Below are positions 1 to 8,386 of a stretch of DNA of 64,000 nt, one piece after another (positions within the stretch are counted from its first letter, which is position 1; each line of letters starts with the position of its first letter). The notes beneath the pieces are model-generated. The model saw only the letters and a program-made list of their open reading frames with translations, was not told the origin of the DNA and ran no database searches. The position numbers and the translations under genes are program-made. Location: positions 1 through 64,000 of the forward strand of contig NZ_WLCM01000022.1 in assembly GCF_013317235.1 (NCBI RefSeq), in the 5' to 3' direction. The stretch comes from Leisingera sp. ANG59 (GTDB lineage: Bacteria > Pseudomonadota > Alphaproteobacteria > Rhodobacterales > Rhodobacteraceae).

Positions 1-1
1 C

Positions 2-295
2 GACATCGTGCTGGAGATGGACGAGATCAACGACGATTTCCCGTCCACCGACGTGGCCATCGTGATCGGCTCCAACGACATCGTGAACCCGGCCGCCCAG
101 GAGGACCCCAACTCGCCGATCGCCGGCATGCCGGTTCTGGAGTGCTGGAAGGCAAAACAGGTCTTCGTCTCCAAACGCGGCCAGGGCACCGGCTACTCCG
201 GCATCGAGAACCCCCTGTTCTTCAAGGAGAACACCCGCATGTTCTACGGTGATGCAAAACAGAGCCTCGACACGCTGCTGACCGCAGTCAGCTGA
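2..295 (+). CDS. pntB: NAD(P) transhydrogenase subunit beta, C-terminal part (partial)
   Basis: The reading frame is open from the window edge, so only the last ~98 residues are seen. They match the C-terminal NADP(H)-binding domain (dIII) of the proton-translocating transhydrogenase beta subunit. Signatures are [20 protein letters not shown] followed by the nucleotide-contact segment [17 protein letters not shown] and FYGDAKQSL. The membrane enzyme uses the proton gradient to transfer hydride between NADH and NADP+. Only 27 bp separate it from the next gene and no terminator hairpin is visible there, so read-through into the pyrimidine-degradation genes is possible. The upstream part of pntB, and presumably pntA, lies outside the window. 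Confidence 0.95.
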   Translation, partial: DIVLEMDEINDDFPSTDVAIVIGSNDIVNPAAQEDPNSPIAGMPVLECWKAKQVFVSKRGQGTGYSGIENPLFFKENTRMFYGDAKQSLDTLLTAVS

Positions 296-322
296 CCTCT
301 CATCAAGACAAAGGAACCCGAC

Positions 323-1642
323 ATGGACACCAACCCCAAGCGTGCCAACGCCATGGGCGCCTATTGGATGCCCTTCACCGCCAACCGGCATTTCAAGCAG
401 AACCCGCGCATGATCGCGGGTGCGGAAGGCATGTATTACACCACCACCGAGGGCAAGAAGGTGCTGGATGGCACCGCGGGCCTGTGGTGCGTGAACGCGG
501 GCCACGCCGCGCCGCGCATCACCGAGGCGGTAAAGAACCAGATGACGGAGCTGGACTATGCGCCGGCCTTCCAGATGGGCCACCCCAAGGCGTTCGAGCT
601 GGCGAACCGGCTGGCGGAACTGGCACCGGGTGATCTGAACCACGTGTTCTTCACCAACTCCGGCTCGGAATCGGTGGAAACCGCGCTGAAGATCGCGCTG
701 GCCTATCACAAGGCCAGGGGCAATGCCTCCCGCACCCGGCTGATCGGCCGCGAGAAGGGCTACCACGGGGTGAACTTTGGCGGCATCGCGGTGGGCGGCA
801 TCGTCAACAACCGCCGCCACTTCGGCAGCCTGTTGACCGGCGTTGACCACCTGCGCCACACCCATGACCTTGAGCGCAACGCCTACAGCCAGGGCGAGGC
901 CGAGCATGGCGTCGAGCTGGCCGAGGATCTGGTGCGTTTGATCGAGTTGCACGGCGCCGAGACCATCGCCGCGGTGATCGTCGAGCCGATGGCGGGCTCC
1001 GCCGGGGTGATCCTGCCGCCCAAGGGCTATCTGAAACGCCTGCGCGAGATTACCCGCGAGCACGGAATCCTGCTGATCTTTGACGAGGTGATCACCGCCT
1101 ATGGCCGTCTCGGCCGGGCCTTTGGTGCGGATTATTATGGTGTCGAGCCGGACATGATCACCACCGCCAAGGGTCTGACCAACGGGGTGATCCCGATGGG
1201 CGCGGTGATGATCAGCAGCGAAATCCACGATGCCTTCATGACCGGCCCGGAGCACATGATCGAGCTGTTCCATGGCTACACCTACTCCGGCAACCCGGTG
1301 GCTTGCGCGGCGGCGCTGGCGGCGCTCGACACCTACCGCGAGGAGGAGCTGTTCGAGCGCGCCGCCTCGCTGGAGGGCTATTGGGCCGAGGCGATGTTCA
1401 GCCTGAAGGGCCTGCCGCATGTGAAGGACATCCGCTGCGCGGGCCTGGTCGGCGCGGTGGAGCTGGAGCCGGTGGCGGACATGCCCACCAAGCGCGCCTT
1501 GGACGTCTACCTCAGGGCCTGGGACAAGGGGGCGCATCTGCGCACCACCGGCGACATCATCGCCATGTCGCCGCCGCTGATCATCGAAAAGCAGGAAATC
1601 GACGAGCTGGTCGGCATCCTCGCCGAATCGCTCATCGCCTAA
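323..1642 (+). CDS. Class III omega-aminotransferase (probable beta-alanine:pyruvate transaminase)
   Basis: A 439-residue PLP-dependent fold-type I aminotransferase of subgroup III. The PLP-contacting Asp of FDEVITAYGRLG is near residue 254 and the Schiff-base Lys in TTAKGLTNG is near residue 283. NSGSESVETALKIA is the cofactor phosphate-binding segment. Length is normal for the family. It starts 27 bp after pntB with an AAGGAA Shine-Dalgarno. It precedes the amidohydrolase and dihydropyrimidinase that make beta-alanine or 3-aminoisobutyrate from dihydropyrimidines. Transamination of those products to malonate semialdehyde or its methyl derivative is therefore the likely role. That substrate is inferred from context; the family also contains taurine, putrescine and other omega-amine transaminases. 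Confidence 0.9.
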   Translation: MDTNPKRANAMGAYWMPFTANRHFKQNPRMIAGAEGMYYTTTEGKKVLDGTAGLWCVNAGHAAPRITEAVKNQMTELDYAPAFQMGHPKAFELANRLAELAPGDLNHVFFTNSGSESVETALKIALAYHKARGNASRTRLIGREKGYHGVNFGGIAVGGIVNNRRHFGSLLTGVDHLRHTHDLERNAYSQGEAEHGVELAEDLVRLIELHGAETIAAVIVEPMAGSAGVILPPKGYLKRLREITREHGILLIFDEVITAYGRLGRAFGADYYGVEPDMITTAKGLTNGVIPMGAVMISSEIHDAFMTGPEHMIELFHGYTYSGNPVACAAALAALDTYREEELFERAASLEGYWAEAMFSLKGLPHVKDIRCAGLVGAVELEPVADMPTKRALDVYLRAWDKGAHLRTTGDIIAMSPPLIIEKQEIDELVGILAESLIA

Positions 1643-1645
1643 AAA

Positions 1646-1684
1646 CCTGCCCCTGCCGTGCGGCCCATGGGCGCGCGGGGCAGG
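1646..1684. terminator. GC-rich hairpin between aminotransferase and amidohydrolase
   Basis: CCTGCCCC at 1646-1653 is complementary to GGGGCAGG at 1677-1684, and the interior can also pair. No T-run follows, so it may be an mRNA stability or attenuation element within the operon and not a full terminator. Confidence 0.35.
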
Positions 1685-1703
1685 GGCGAACAGGGAGAAA
1701 GAC

Positions 1704-2954
1704 ATGAAAGACGTGCAAAGCAACGCCCGCATCAACGGCAGCCGCCTGTGGGATTCGCTGATGGAAATGGCACAGGTTGGCCCCGGCCTGCGCGGCGGCT
1801 GCAATCGCCAGACGCTGACCGACGAGGACAAGCAGGGCCGCGATCTGTTCAAGCGCTGGTGCGAAGAGGCCGGGATGACCGTCGGCGTCGACAGCATGGG
1901 CAACATGTTTGCCCGCCTTGAAGGCGCGGAACCCGATGTGGATCCGGTGATGATGGGCAGCCATCTGGACACCCAGCCGACGGGGGGCAAATACGACGGC
2001 GTGCTGGGCGTGCTGGCGGGGCTCGAGGTCGTGCGCTCGATCCGCGATCTGGGCATCACCCCGCGCCGCCCCATCGTGGTGGTGAACTGGACCAACGAGG
2101 AGGGCACCCGCTTTGCGCCCGCGATGCTGTCCTCCGGCGTTTTTGCCGGTGTGCACACGCAGGACTGGGCCTACGCGCGCGAAGATGCCGAGGGCAAAAA
2201 ATTCGGCGAGGAGCTGGCCCGCATCGGTTACGTGGGCGATGAGCCCGTGGGGCAGCGCAAGATGCACGCGATGTTCGAGCTGCACATCGAGCAGGGCCCG
2301 ATTCTGGAGGCCGAGGGTAAGGTCATCGGCGTCGTCACCCACGGTCAGGGGCTGAACTGGCTGCAGGTGACGCTGACCGGGCAAGAGGCGCACACCGGCT
2401 CCACCCCGATGCCAATGCGCCGCAACGCAGGTCTGGGCGCTGCGCGGATCACCGACCTCGTGCATGAGATCGCGATGAGCCACCAGCCCGATGCGGTCGG
2501 TGCCGTGGGTCACTGCGACTATTATCCCAACAGCCGCAACATCGTGCCGGGCAAGGTGGTCTTCACCATCGACTTCCGCTCGCCCAGTTTCGATACGCAA
2601 GCGGACATGGAGCGCCGCCTGCGCGAAGGTGCCGCGAAAATCGCCGAGGAGCTGGAGCTGGGGCTCGAGATCGAGCAGGTCGGCCATTTCGACCCCGTCA
2701 CTTTTGACGAGGGCTGCGTCGCTGCCGTGCGCCGGGCCGCGGAAAAGCTCGGCTATTCGCACCGCAACATCATCTCCGGCGCGGGCCACGATGCCTGCTG
2801 GATCAACAAGGTGGCCCCGACCGCGATGGTGATGTGCCCCTGCGTTGACGGGCTCAGCCACAACGAAGACGAGGAAATCAGCCGCGAATGGGCGGCGGCG
2901 GGCACCGACGTGCTGCTGCACGCCGTTCTTGAAACCGCAGAAATCGTGGAGTGA
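1704..2954 (+). CDS. M20-family N-carbamoyl-beta-alanine amidohydrolase (beta-ureidopropionase type)
   Basis: A 416-residue Zn-dependent amidase of the M20 hydantoinase/carbamoylase family. Metal-site motifs are MGSHLDTQPTGGKYDG (His87, Asp98), NEEG near 131-134, and ELHIEQGP. It should hydrolyse N-carbamoyl-beta-alanine (or the 2-methyl form) to the beta-amino acid, CO2 and ammonia, the third step of reductive pyrimidine catabolism. The adjacent dihydropyrimidinase makes that substrate, which favours this role over allantoate or L-carbamoyl amino acid hydrolysis. The start is preceded by GGGAGAAAG. Its TGA lies just before the dihydropyrimidinase start, so the two are probably translationally coupled. 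Confidence 0.9.
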   Translation: MKDVQSNARINGSRLWDSLMEMAQVGPGLRGGCNRQTLTDEDKQGRDLFKRWCEEAGMTVGVDSMGNMFARLEGAEPDVDPVMMGSHLDTQPTGGKYDGVLGVLAGLEVVRSIRDLGITPRRPIVVVNWTNEEGTRFAPAMLSSGVFAGVHTQDWAYAREDAEGKKFGEELARIGYVGDEPVGQRKMHAMFELHIEQGPILEAEGKVIGVVTHGQGLNWLQVTLTGQEAHTGSTPMPMRRNAGLGAARITDLVHEIAMSHQPDAVGAVGHCDYYPNSRNIVPGKVVFTIDFRSPSFDTQADMERRLREGAAKIAEELELGLEIEQVGHFDPVTFDEGCVAAVRRAAEKLGYSHRNIISGAGHDACWINKVAPTAMVMCPCVDGLSHNEDEEISREWAAAGTDVLLHAVLETAEIVE

Positions 2955-2959
2955 CAGCC

Positions 2960-4420
2960 ATGACACAACGAACCGTGATCAAGGGCGGCACCATCGTCGC
3001 CGCCGACCGCAGCTATGAAGCCGATGTCGCCATCGAGGCGGGCAAGATCGTCCAGATCGGCGCAGGCCTGAGCGGCGACAAGGTGCTCGACGCCACCGGC
3101 TGCTACGTCATGCCCGGCGGCATCGACCCGCATGTGCATCTGGAAATGCCCTTCATGGGCACCCATTCGGCGGATGATTTCGAATCCGGCACCCGCGCGG
3201 GCCTGGCGGGCGGCACCACCATGGTGGTGGATTTCTGCCTGCCGAGCCCCGGTCAGTCGATGCTGGAGGCGCTGGAGACCTGGCACGCCAAGTCGAAACG
3301 TGCCTGCGCCGATTATTCCTTCCACATGGCGGTGACCTGGTGGAGCGAGCAGGTCTTCAACGAGATGCAGCAGGTGGTCGACCTCGGCATCAACTCCTTC
3401 AAGCATTTCATGGCTTACAAGGGTGCCTTGATGGTGGAGGATGACGAGCTGTTCGACAGCTTCCGCCGCTGCGCCGCCCTCGGCGCGCTGCCGATGGTGC
3501 ATGCGGAAAACGGCGACGTGGTGGCCACCATGCAGCAGAAGCTGCTGGCCGACGGCATCCGTGGTCCCGAGGGCCACGGCCTCTCGCGCCCGCCGGAGGT
3601 CGAGGGCGAAGCCACCAACCGCGCCATCATGATCGCCGATATGGCGGGCGTGCCGCTCTACGTGGTGCATACCTCCTGCGAACAGGCGCATGAGGCGATC
3701 CGCCGGGCGCGCCAGAAGGGCATGCGTGTCTTTGGCGAGCCGCTGATCCAGCACCTGGTGCTGGATGAAAGCGAATACCGCAACCCCAATTGGGACCATG
3801 CCGCGCAGCGGGTGATGTCGCCGCCGTTCCGTGACAAATCCCATCAGGACAGTCTCTGGGCCGGTCTTCAGGCGGGCTCCTTGCAGGTGGTCGCGACCGA
3901 CCACTGCGCCTTCACCGTGGACCAGAAACGCACCGGCATCGACGATTTCACCAAGATCCCCAACGGCACCGGCGGTCTCGAAGACCGCATGCCGGTCTTG
4001 TGGACCGAAGGCGTCAACACTGGCCGACTGACCCCGAACGAGTTCGTCGCCGTCACCTCCACCAACATCGCCAAGATCCTCAACATCTACCCGCAGAAGG
4101 GCGCGATCGTGGAAGGCTCCGACGCCGACCTGGTGGTCTGGGAGCCCAAGAAATCCAAGGTGATCTCGCCCGAGACCCAGCAGTCGGTGGTGGAATACAA
4201 CGTCTTTGCGGGCCGCGAGGTCACCGGCCTGCCGCGCTACACCCTCAGCCGGGGTGAGGTCGCGGTGGACGACGGCAAGGTCTGCGCCACACCGGGCCAC
4301 GGGCGCTTTGTCGAACGCGCCCCCTTCCCGGAGGTGAACAAGGCGCTGTCGAAATGGAAAGAGCTGACCGCCCCGCGGCAGGTCCAGCGCTCGGCGGAAA
4401 ACATGCCCGCCTGCGTCTGA
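2960..4420 (+). CDS. hydA: Dihydropyrimidinase (D-hydantoinase)
   Basis: A 486-residue cyclic amidohydrolase that opens dihydrouracil or dihydrothymine to N-carbamoyl-beta-amino acids in the cytoplasm. The binuclear metal site is visible: HVH (His58, His60), the carbamylated Lys in FMAYKGAL (Lys154), and later His motifs in VHAENGDVV and HTSCEQAH. DHCAFTVDQK carries the catalytic Asp region. ATG at 2960 is chosen; an in-frame GTG at 2951 overlaps the upstream stop (GTGA) but would add only three residues. It is the second step of the pathway. The first enzyme, dihydropyrimidine dehydrogenase (PreTA), is not in the window. Confidence 0.95.
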   Translation: MTQRTVIKGGTIVAADRSYEADVAIEAGKIVQIGAGLSGDKVLDATGCYVMPGGIDPHVHLEMPFMGTHSADDFESGTRAGLAGGTTMVVDFCLPSPGQSMLEALETWHAKSKRACADYSFHMAVTWWSEQVFNEMQQVVDLGINSFKHFMAYKGALMVEDDELFDSFRRCAALGALPMVHAENGDVVATMQQKLLADGIRGPEGHGLSRPPEVEGEATNRAIMIADMAGVPLYVVHTSCEQAHEAIRRARQKGMRVFGEPLIQHLVLDESEYRNPNWDHAAQRVMSPPFRDKSHQDSLWAGLQAGSLQVVATDHCAFTVDQKRTGIDDFTKIPNGTGGLEDRMPVLWTEGVNTGRLTPNEFVAVTSTNIAKILNIYPQKGAIVEGSDADLVVWEPKKSKVISPETQQSVVEYNVFAGREVTGLPRYTLSRGEVAVDDGKVCATPGHGRFVERAPFPEVNKALSKWKELTAPRQVQRSAENMPACV

Positions 4421-4426
4421 TCGAGG

Positions 4427-4453
4427 TTCCCCGGTGCAAGCCGGGGAATTTTC
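4427..4453 (+). terminator. Rho-independent terminator after dihydropyrimidinase
   Basis: TTCCCCGG (4427-4434), a 6-nt loop and CCGGGGAA (4441-4448) are followed by TTTT. It lies a few bases after the hydA stop and before the permease, suggesting attenuation or a separate transcription start for the permease. Confidence 0.7.
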
Positions 4454-4519
4454 ACATCTGGCGGACCCCGCGACAACAAGAAGGGGCCGTCGCAAGCCAA
4501 ATAACAGGGAGAACTGATA

Positions 4520-6010
4520 ATGGCTGATATAACAAGCGGATACACCGCCTCCGGCGCCCAATCGGCGCAGCAGGTTGATCTGGCTGGGATCGACCCGGAG
4601 CTGTTCAACGAGGACCAGCTGCCCACCACCGCAGAGCAGCGGACCTGGGACTGGCTGGCGATTGCCGCTCTCTGGGTCGGCATGGTGGTCTGCATCCCGA
4701 CCTACCTCTTGGCCTCCTACCTGATCGGCTCGGGCATGAGCTGGGATCAGGCGGTGCTGACCATCCTGGCCGCAAATGCCATCGTGCTGATCCCGATGGT
4801 GCTGGTCGGCCACGCGGGCACCAAATACGGCATCCCCTTCCCGGTGCTCTTGCGCTCCTCCTTCGGCCCCACCGGTGCAAAGATCCCCGCCGTCGCGCGC
4901 GGCATCGTCGCCTGTGGCTGGTTCGGCATCCAGACCTGGGTTGGCGGCTCGGCGATCTTCGTGATCCTCAACACCCTCACCGGCGGCGCGCTGGCGGGAG
5001 AGCCGCTGGCCATCCTCGGCATCAGCGCGGGTGAGTTCATCTGTTTCCTCGCCTTCTGGGGTCTGCACCTCTACTTCATCAAGAACGGCACCGAGTCGAT
5101 CCGCTGGCTGGAAACCTATGCGGCCCCGTTCCTGCTGGCGATGGGTCTGGCGCTGCTGGGCTGGGCCTATGTCAACGCGGGCGGCTTCGGCGAGATGCTG
5201 TCGACCCCCAGCGCCTTTGATCCCGGCCAGCCGCAGGAAGGCCAGTTCTGGAAAGTGTTCTGGCCCAGCCTCACCGGCATGATCGGCTTCTGGGCAACGC
5301 TGGCGCTGAACATCCCCGACTTCACCCGCCACGCACGCAGCCAGAAGGACCAGTTCCTCGGCCAGATGGTCGGCCTGCCGATCCCGATGGCGCTGTTTGC
5401 CTTCATCGCCTCCGCCGTGACCTCGGCCACCGTGGTGATCTTCGGCGAGGCGATCTGGGACCCGATCCAGCTCTCCGAGAAGATGGGCGGCCTGTCGGTG
5501 ATCATCGCCCTGTTCGCGCTGATCGTGGCAACGCTGACCACCAACCTCGCGGCCAATGTGGTGGCGCCGGCACATGGTTTCGCCAACCTCGCGCCCAGCA
5601 AGATCAACCTCAAGCGTGGCGGCTACATCACCGCGGGCATCGGCATCGCCATGTTCCCCTGGGTGCTGGTCAACCACATCGTCGGCTGGCTGATCGCCTA
5701 TTCGGCGCTGCTGGGGCCGATCGCGGGCGTGATGCTGGCGGACTACTACCTCCTGCGCAAGACCAAGCTGGAAGTCGCTGACCTGTTCAAGATGGACGGC
5801 ATCTACTCGGGCACGAACGGCACCAACTGGGCCGGTGTCTGGGCGCTGGTGATCGGCATCCTGCCGAACCTGCCGGGCTTCCTTGCCGGTGTCGGCCTCA
5901 CCGCGGGCACCTCGGATTTCTTCGCCACGATCTATACCTATGCGTGGTTCGTGGGCCTCTTCGTGGCCGGTGCCGCCTACCTGGTGCTGTCGAAGATCCT
6001 CAACAAGTGA
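4520..6010 (+). CDS. NCS1-family nucleobase:cation symporter (probable uracil/thymine/hydantoin permease)
   Basis: A 496-residue polytopic inner-membrane protein, typical length for NCS1 (12 expected helices). The family hallmark WDWLAIAALWVGM opens the first membrane segment, and NIPDFTRHARSQKDQ is the conserved NCS1 loop. TTNLAANVVAPAHGFANL matches the conserved TM8 region. It follows the dihydropyrimidinase with a good GGGAG ribosome site. The substrate is most likely the pyrimidine base or dihydropyrimidine degraded by the neighbouring enzymes. That is inferred from context, since NCS1 members also carry allantoin, cytosine or hydantoins. Confidence 0.92.
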   Translation: MADITSGYTASGAQSAQQVDLAGIDPELFNEDQLPTTAEQRTWDWLAIAALWVGMVVCIPTYLLASYLIGSGMSWDQAVLTILAANAIVLIPMVLVGHAGTKYGIPFPVLLRSSFGPTGAKIPAVARGIVACGWFGIQTWVGGSAIFVILNTLTGGALAGEPLAILGISAGEFICFLAFWGLHLYFIKNGTESIRWLETYAAPFLLAMGLALLGWAYVNAGGFGEMLSTPSAFDPGQPQEGQFWKVFWPSLTGMIGFWATLALNIPDFTRHARSQKDQFLGQMVGLPIPMALFAFIASAVTSATVVIFGEAIWDPIQLSEKMGGLSVIIALFALIVATLTTNLAANVVAPAHGFANLAPSKINLKRGGYITAGIGIAMFPWVLVNHIVGWLIAYSALLGPIAGVMLADYYLLRKTKLEVADLFKMDGIYSGTNGTNWAGVWALVIGILPNLPGFLAGVGLTAGTSDFFATIYTYAWFVGLFVAGAAYLVLSKILNK

Positions 6011-6016
6011 AACTCG

Positions 6017-6045
6017 GCCCCGGAGCGGAATACCCGCTCCGGGGC
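6017..6045. terminator. Strong hairpin after the NCS1 permease
   Basis: An 11-bp perfect stem, GCCCCGGAGCG (6017-6027) with CGCTCCGGGGC (6035-6045), and a 7-nt loop. No U-tract follows and the next gene starts 32 bp later, so it may be an mRNA 3'-protecting hairpin or weak terminator. Confidence 0.5.
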
Positions 6046-6077
6046 GTGCTGCAGACATCAAACTGAAAGAATGCCCA

Positions 6078-6371
6078 ATGCCCAAAGCCTATTGGATTGC
6101 CCATGTCACCGTGACCAACCCGGCCCCCTACAAGCTCTATGCCGAAGGCGCGACGGAGGCGTTCAAAAAGTTCGGCGCCCGCGTGCTGGCCCGCGGCGGC
6201 GCCTGCGAGCAGATGGAGGGCGACGGCCATCTGCGCAATGTTGTCATCGAGTTCGACTCGATGGAGGCGGCGCTTAGCTGCTACAATTCGCCGGAATACC
6301 AGGCGGCGAAAAACCACCGCCTTGGCGCCGGAATTGCCAATATCGTGATTGTGGAAGGCGCCCAAGCCTGA
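6078..6371 (+). CDS. DUF1330 domain protein
   Basis: A 97-residue protein covered by the DUF1330 dimeric alpha/beta ferredoxin-like fold. Motifs are YWIAHVTVTNPAPYKLYAEG, VVIEFDSMEAALSCYNSPEY and NHRLGAGIANIVIVEG. The ATG at 6078 starts at the conserved family N terminus MPKAYWI. The biochemical role of the family is not established. Being last in the pyrimidine-degradation cluster, it could assist a reactive intermediate such as malonate semialdehyde, but that is a guess from position. Downstream, 6372-6600 holds no convincing gene. Confidence 0.88.
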   Translation: MPKAYWIAHVTVTNPAPYKLYAEGATEAFKKFGARVLARGGACEQMEGDGHLRNVVIEFDSMEAALSCYNSPEYQAAKNHRLGAGIANIVIVEGAQA

Positions 6372-6599
6372 CTGTGCCCTCCTGCAAGAAAGGTCGTTTA
6401 ATTGGGCCAACTGCGAATCCTTTTGTTAAACTGCAGAAGGGAAGTTCGCGCAGGCGCAACGAGAGCGCTATTCGGCAGCGTTCAGGGCAAAGTGGCGCTT
6501 GAGGGCTTTGTTAGTTCCAGCATCCCCAATGACATGATCCCGGCCAATTCCCCAACAGGTTCAAGCTGATGGCCGCCGAGCGCATCAGCGTCCTGAACC

Positions 6600-6706
6600 A
6601 CCCGCACATCTGAAATCAAGGCCCGCTGCGGCGCAGCGGCCTTGGGAAAGCAGTGTCTCAACCGAGCCATCTGCGCGCCGGTCAGCAAAAGCAGGTTGCT
6701 CATCAC
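6600..6706 (-). pseudogene. IS5-family transposase remnant (N-terminal fragment)
   Basis: The start of this minus-strand frame reads MSNLLLLTGAQMARLRHCFP, which resembles the N terminus of IS5-type transposases (NLFWLTDEQMARLxPYFPKS). The similarity then stops, with no catalytic DDE region. About 20-25 residues are recognisable; the rest of the frame down to 6482 is not transposase-like. It lies in the gap between the pyrimidine cluster and cobF, so it is probably a decayed insertion. The stretch 6707-6790 may hold one decayed end, but no clear inverted-repeat pair was identified. It cannot encode a functional transposase. Confidence 0.55.
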
Positions 6707-6831
6707 GCCTCCTGGAGTTCAGGAGCTTGAAACAGCCCGGAGCGGCAACTGCACCCAAATCAATGGGTCTAGGCCTAGTCAAAACCGGGGGCTTTCCCGG
6801 GATCACATCAATCCCTGAACAGGGCTAATTT

Positions 6832-6863
6832 AGTAACGCGGACTCAAAGGGGAGCACGTTACT
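6832..6863. terminator. Inverted repeat just after cobF (possible operon end)
   Basis: AGTAACG (6832-6838) and CGTTACT (6857-6863) form a 7-bp inverted repeat 11 bp beyond the cobF stop. There is no clear T-run. It could mark the 3' end of the long cob operon transcript. Confidence 0.3.
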
Positions 6864-6873
6864 GAGGCCAGGG

Positions 6874-7626
6874 TCATCCCCGGCGCAACAGGTAGATATC
6901 CATGATCCAGCCGTGCACGGCCCGCGCCGCTGCGCGCGTATTGATGATCTGGCCGGCTACATCCGCCAGAGAACCAGAAATGGAGATCTGGTTTTCCATT
7001 CCTGCGTAGGCGGTCCAGTAGATTTCTACACCTTCCGGCTCGATGGACTGGAACGAGCATTCCCCGTCCAGCATGATCACGAGTGTATCGGCGCTATCCG
7101 GCCAGCCGTTCTCGCGCAGCCGGCGGCCGGTGGTGATGGTGAAGGGGGCGCCGATTTCGTTGACCGGGATGGCATGCGCCGCGGTCAGCGCCTGGATTGA
7201 GGTGATGCCGGGGATCACTGTCAGACTGATCTCGGCGATCTGTTTCAACCGCTCGGCAATCCGCATGGTGCTGTCGTAAAGCGACGGATCGCCCCAGACC
7301 AGAAACCCGGCCTTGCCGCCCTCCGGCAGGCCGGCGCTTAAATTTTGCCACCATATTTCGGCGATCGCGTCGTGCCAGTCGTCCACCCGCTTGCGGTAGC
7401 TCTTAATGGCCTCGTCACGGACGGGCAGCGAAAATTCAACAATCCTTGGGCCATTGCCTTCAATCACCCGGTTGCAGATCTCGCGCCGCAGGCCTGCCAG
7501 GTCGTCCTTGCCCGAGCCCTTGTTTGGGATCAGGATCAGGTCCTGCGCGTTCAAAGCGCCGATTGCCTGCAGCGTCATGTGCTGCGGGTTGCCGGTGCCG
7601 ATACCGATCAGGGAAAGCTCAATCAT
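6874..7626 (-). CDS. cobF: Precorrin-6A synthase (deacetylating)
   Basis: A 250-residue SAM-dependent tetrapyrrole methylase of the aerobic B12 pathway. It methylates C-1 of precorrin-5 with loss of the extruded acetyl group as acetate. The N terminus MIELSLIGIGTGNPQHMTLQ carries the GxGxG-like SAM loop. WGDPSLYDSTMRI and VIPGITSIQALTAAHAIP are typical CobF segments. Length matches the family. It is the last gene of the riboswitch-led operon, 25 bp after cobA. CobF exists only in the oxygen-dependent route, consistent with cobG upstream. Confidence 0.95.
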   Translation of the reverse strand: MIELSLIGIGTGNPQHMTLQAIGALNAQDLILIPNKGSGKDDLAGLRREICNRVIEGNGPRIVEFSLPVRDEAIKSYRKRVDDWHDAIAEIWWQNLSAGLPEGGKAGFLVWGDPSLYDSTMRIAERLKQIAEISLTVIPGITSIQALTAAHAIPVNEIGAPFTITTGRRLRENGWPDSADTLVIMLDGECSFQSIEPEGVEIYWTAYAGMENQISISGSLADVAGQIINTRAAARAVHGWIMDIYLLRRG

Positions 7627-7651
7627 GACAGTGTCTTCCTCGATGGCCCGC

Positions 7652-8386
7652 TCATGCGCCGGGCAGGTCCCGGTCCGCCAGCGGCCCGTACAGGATCAGC
7701 ACCGGCGCCTTGGTTTCCATCGCGCGCAGCACTGATGGCAGCTCCCCCACATTGTGGCAGAACAGTTTCTGCTGCGGCGTGGAAACTCCCAGGGCGACCA
7801 AGGCGTGCGTATCTGCGGGCAGGCCCGCTTCCATCAGCTTCTCCGCCAGCGCGGCAAAAGTGCTCTTGCCCATATAGACCACGGTGGTCGCGTGCGGGTC
7901 GGCCAGCGCTGCCATGTTCAGGTCGTCGGGCAGACCGCCGGTCACGTCATGGCCGGTGATGAATTGCAGCCGGCGCGCAGTGAGCCGCCGGGTCAGCGGG
8001 ATATTTGCTGCCGCTGCCGCCGCGGAGGCCGCGGTGACGCCGGGCACGATCTCAAACCCGATACCGGCCTCGCGCAGAGCGGTCATTTCTTCCTCCAGCC
8101 GTCCGAAGACGCCGGAATCGCCGGATTTCAGCCGCACAACCTTCAGGCCGCTCTGGGCGTAATCCACCAGCAGCTGGCTCACATGGTCCTGCTTGGGCGA
8201 GGGGCGGCCGGCCCGTTTGCCGACGCCCACCAGATCGGCATCTGCGCGCGCATGGCTCAGGATTGGACCGGAGGATAGATCGTCGAACAGCACCGCATCC
8301 GCCGCTTCCAGCCGCTTCACCGCCTTGACGGTCAGCAATTCCGGGTCGCCGGGGCCGGAGGACACAAAGCTCACAAAACCGCTCAT
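7652..8386 (-). CDS. cobA: Uroporphyrinogen-III C-methyltransferase
   Basis: A 244-residue SUMT that doubly methylates uroporphyrinogen III at C-2 and C-7 to precorrin-2, the entry step to corrinoids (and sirohaem). Motifs are SSGPGDPELLTVKAVK (SAM loop), VRLKSGDSGVFGR, VPGVTAASAAAAAANIPLT and VVYMGKSTF. It has no CysG-type oxidase/chelatase domain. It overlaps the upstream cobB by 4 bp (ATGA), so translation is probably coupled. Confidence 0.95.
   Translation of the reverse strand: MSGFVSFVSSGPGDPELLTVKAVKRLEAADAVLFDDLSSGPILSHARADADLVGVGKRAGRPSPKQDHVSQLLVDYAQSGLKVVRLKSGDSGVFGRLEEEMTALREAGIGFEIVPGVTAASAAAAAANIPLTRRLTARRLQFITGHDVTGGLPDDLNMAALADPHATTVVYMGKSTFAALAEKLMEAGLPADTHALVALGVSTPQQKLFCHNVGELPSVLRAMETKAPVLILYGPLADRDLPGA

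Noticed and set aside
2753-6085. A 1110-codon open frame on the minus strand opposite the dihydropyrimidinase and permease
   Set aside because: It is antisense to two well-conserved genes, is rich in Gln/His/Arg/Gly as expected for a GC-codon shadow, and resembles no family.
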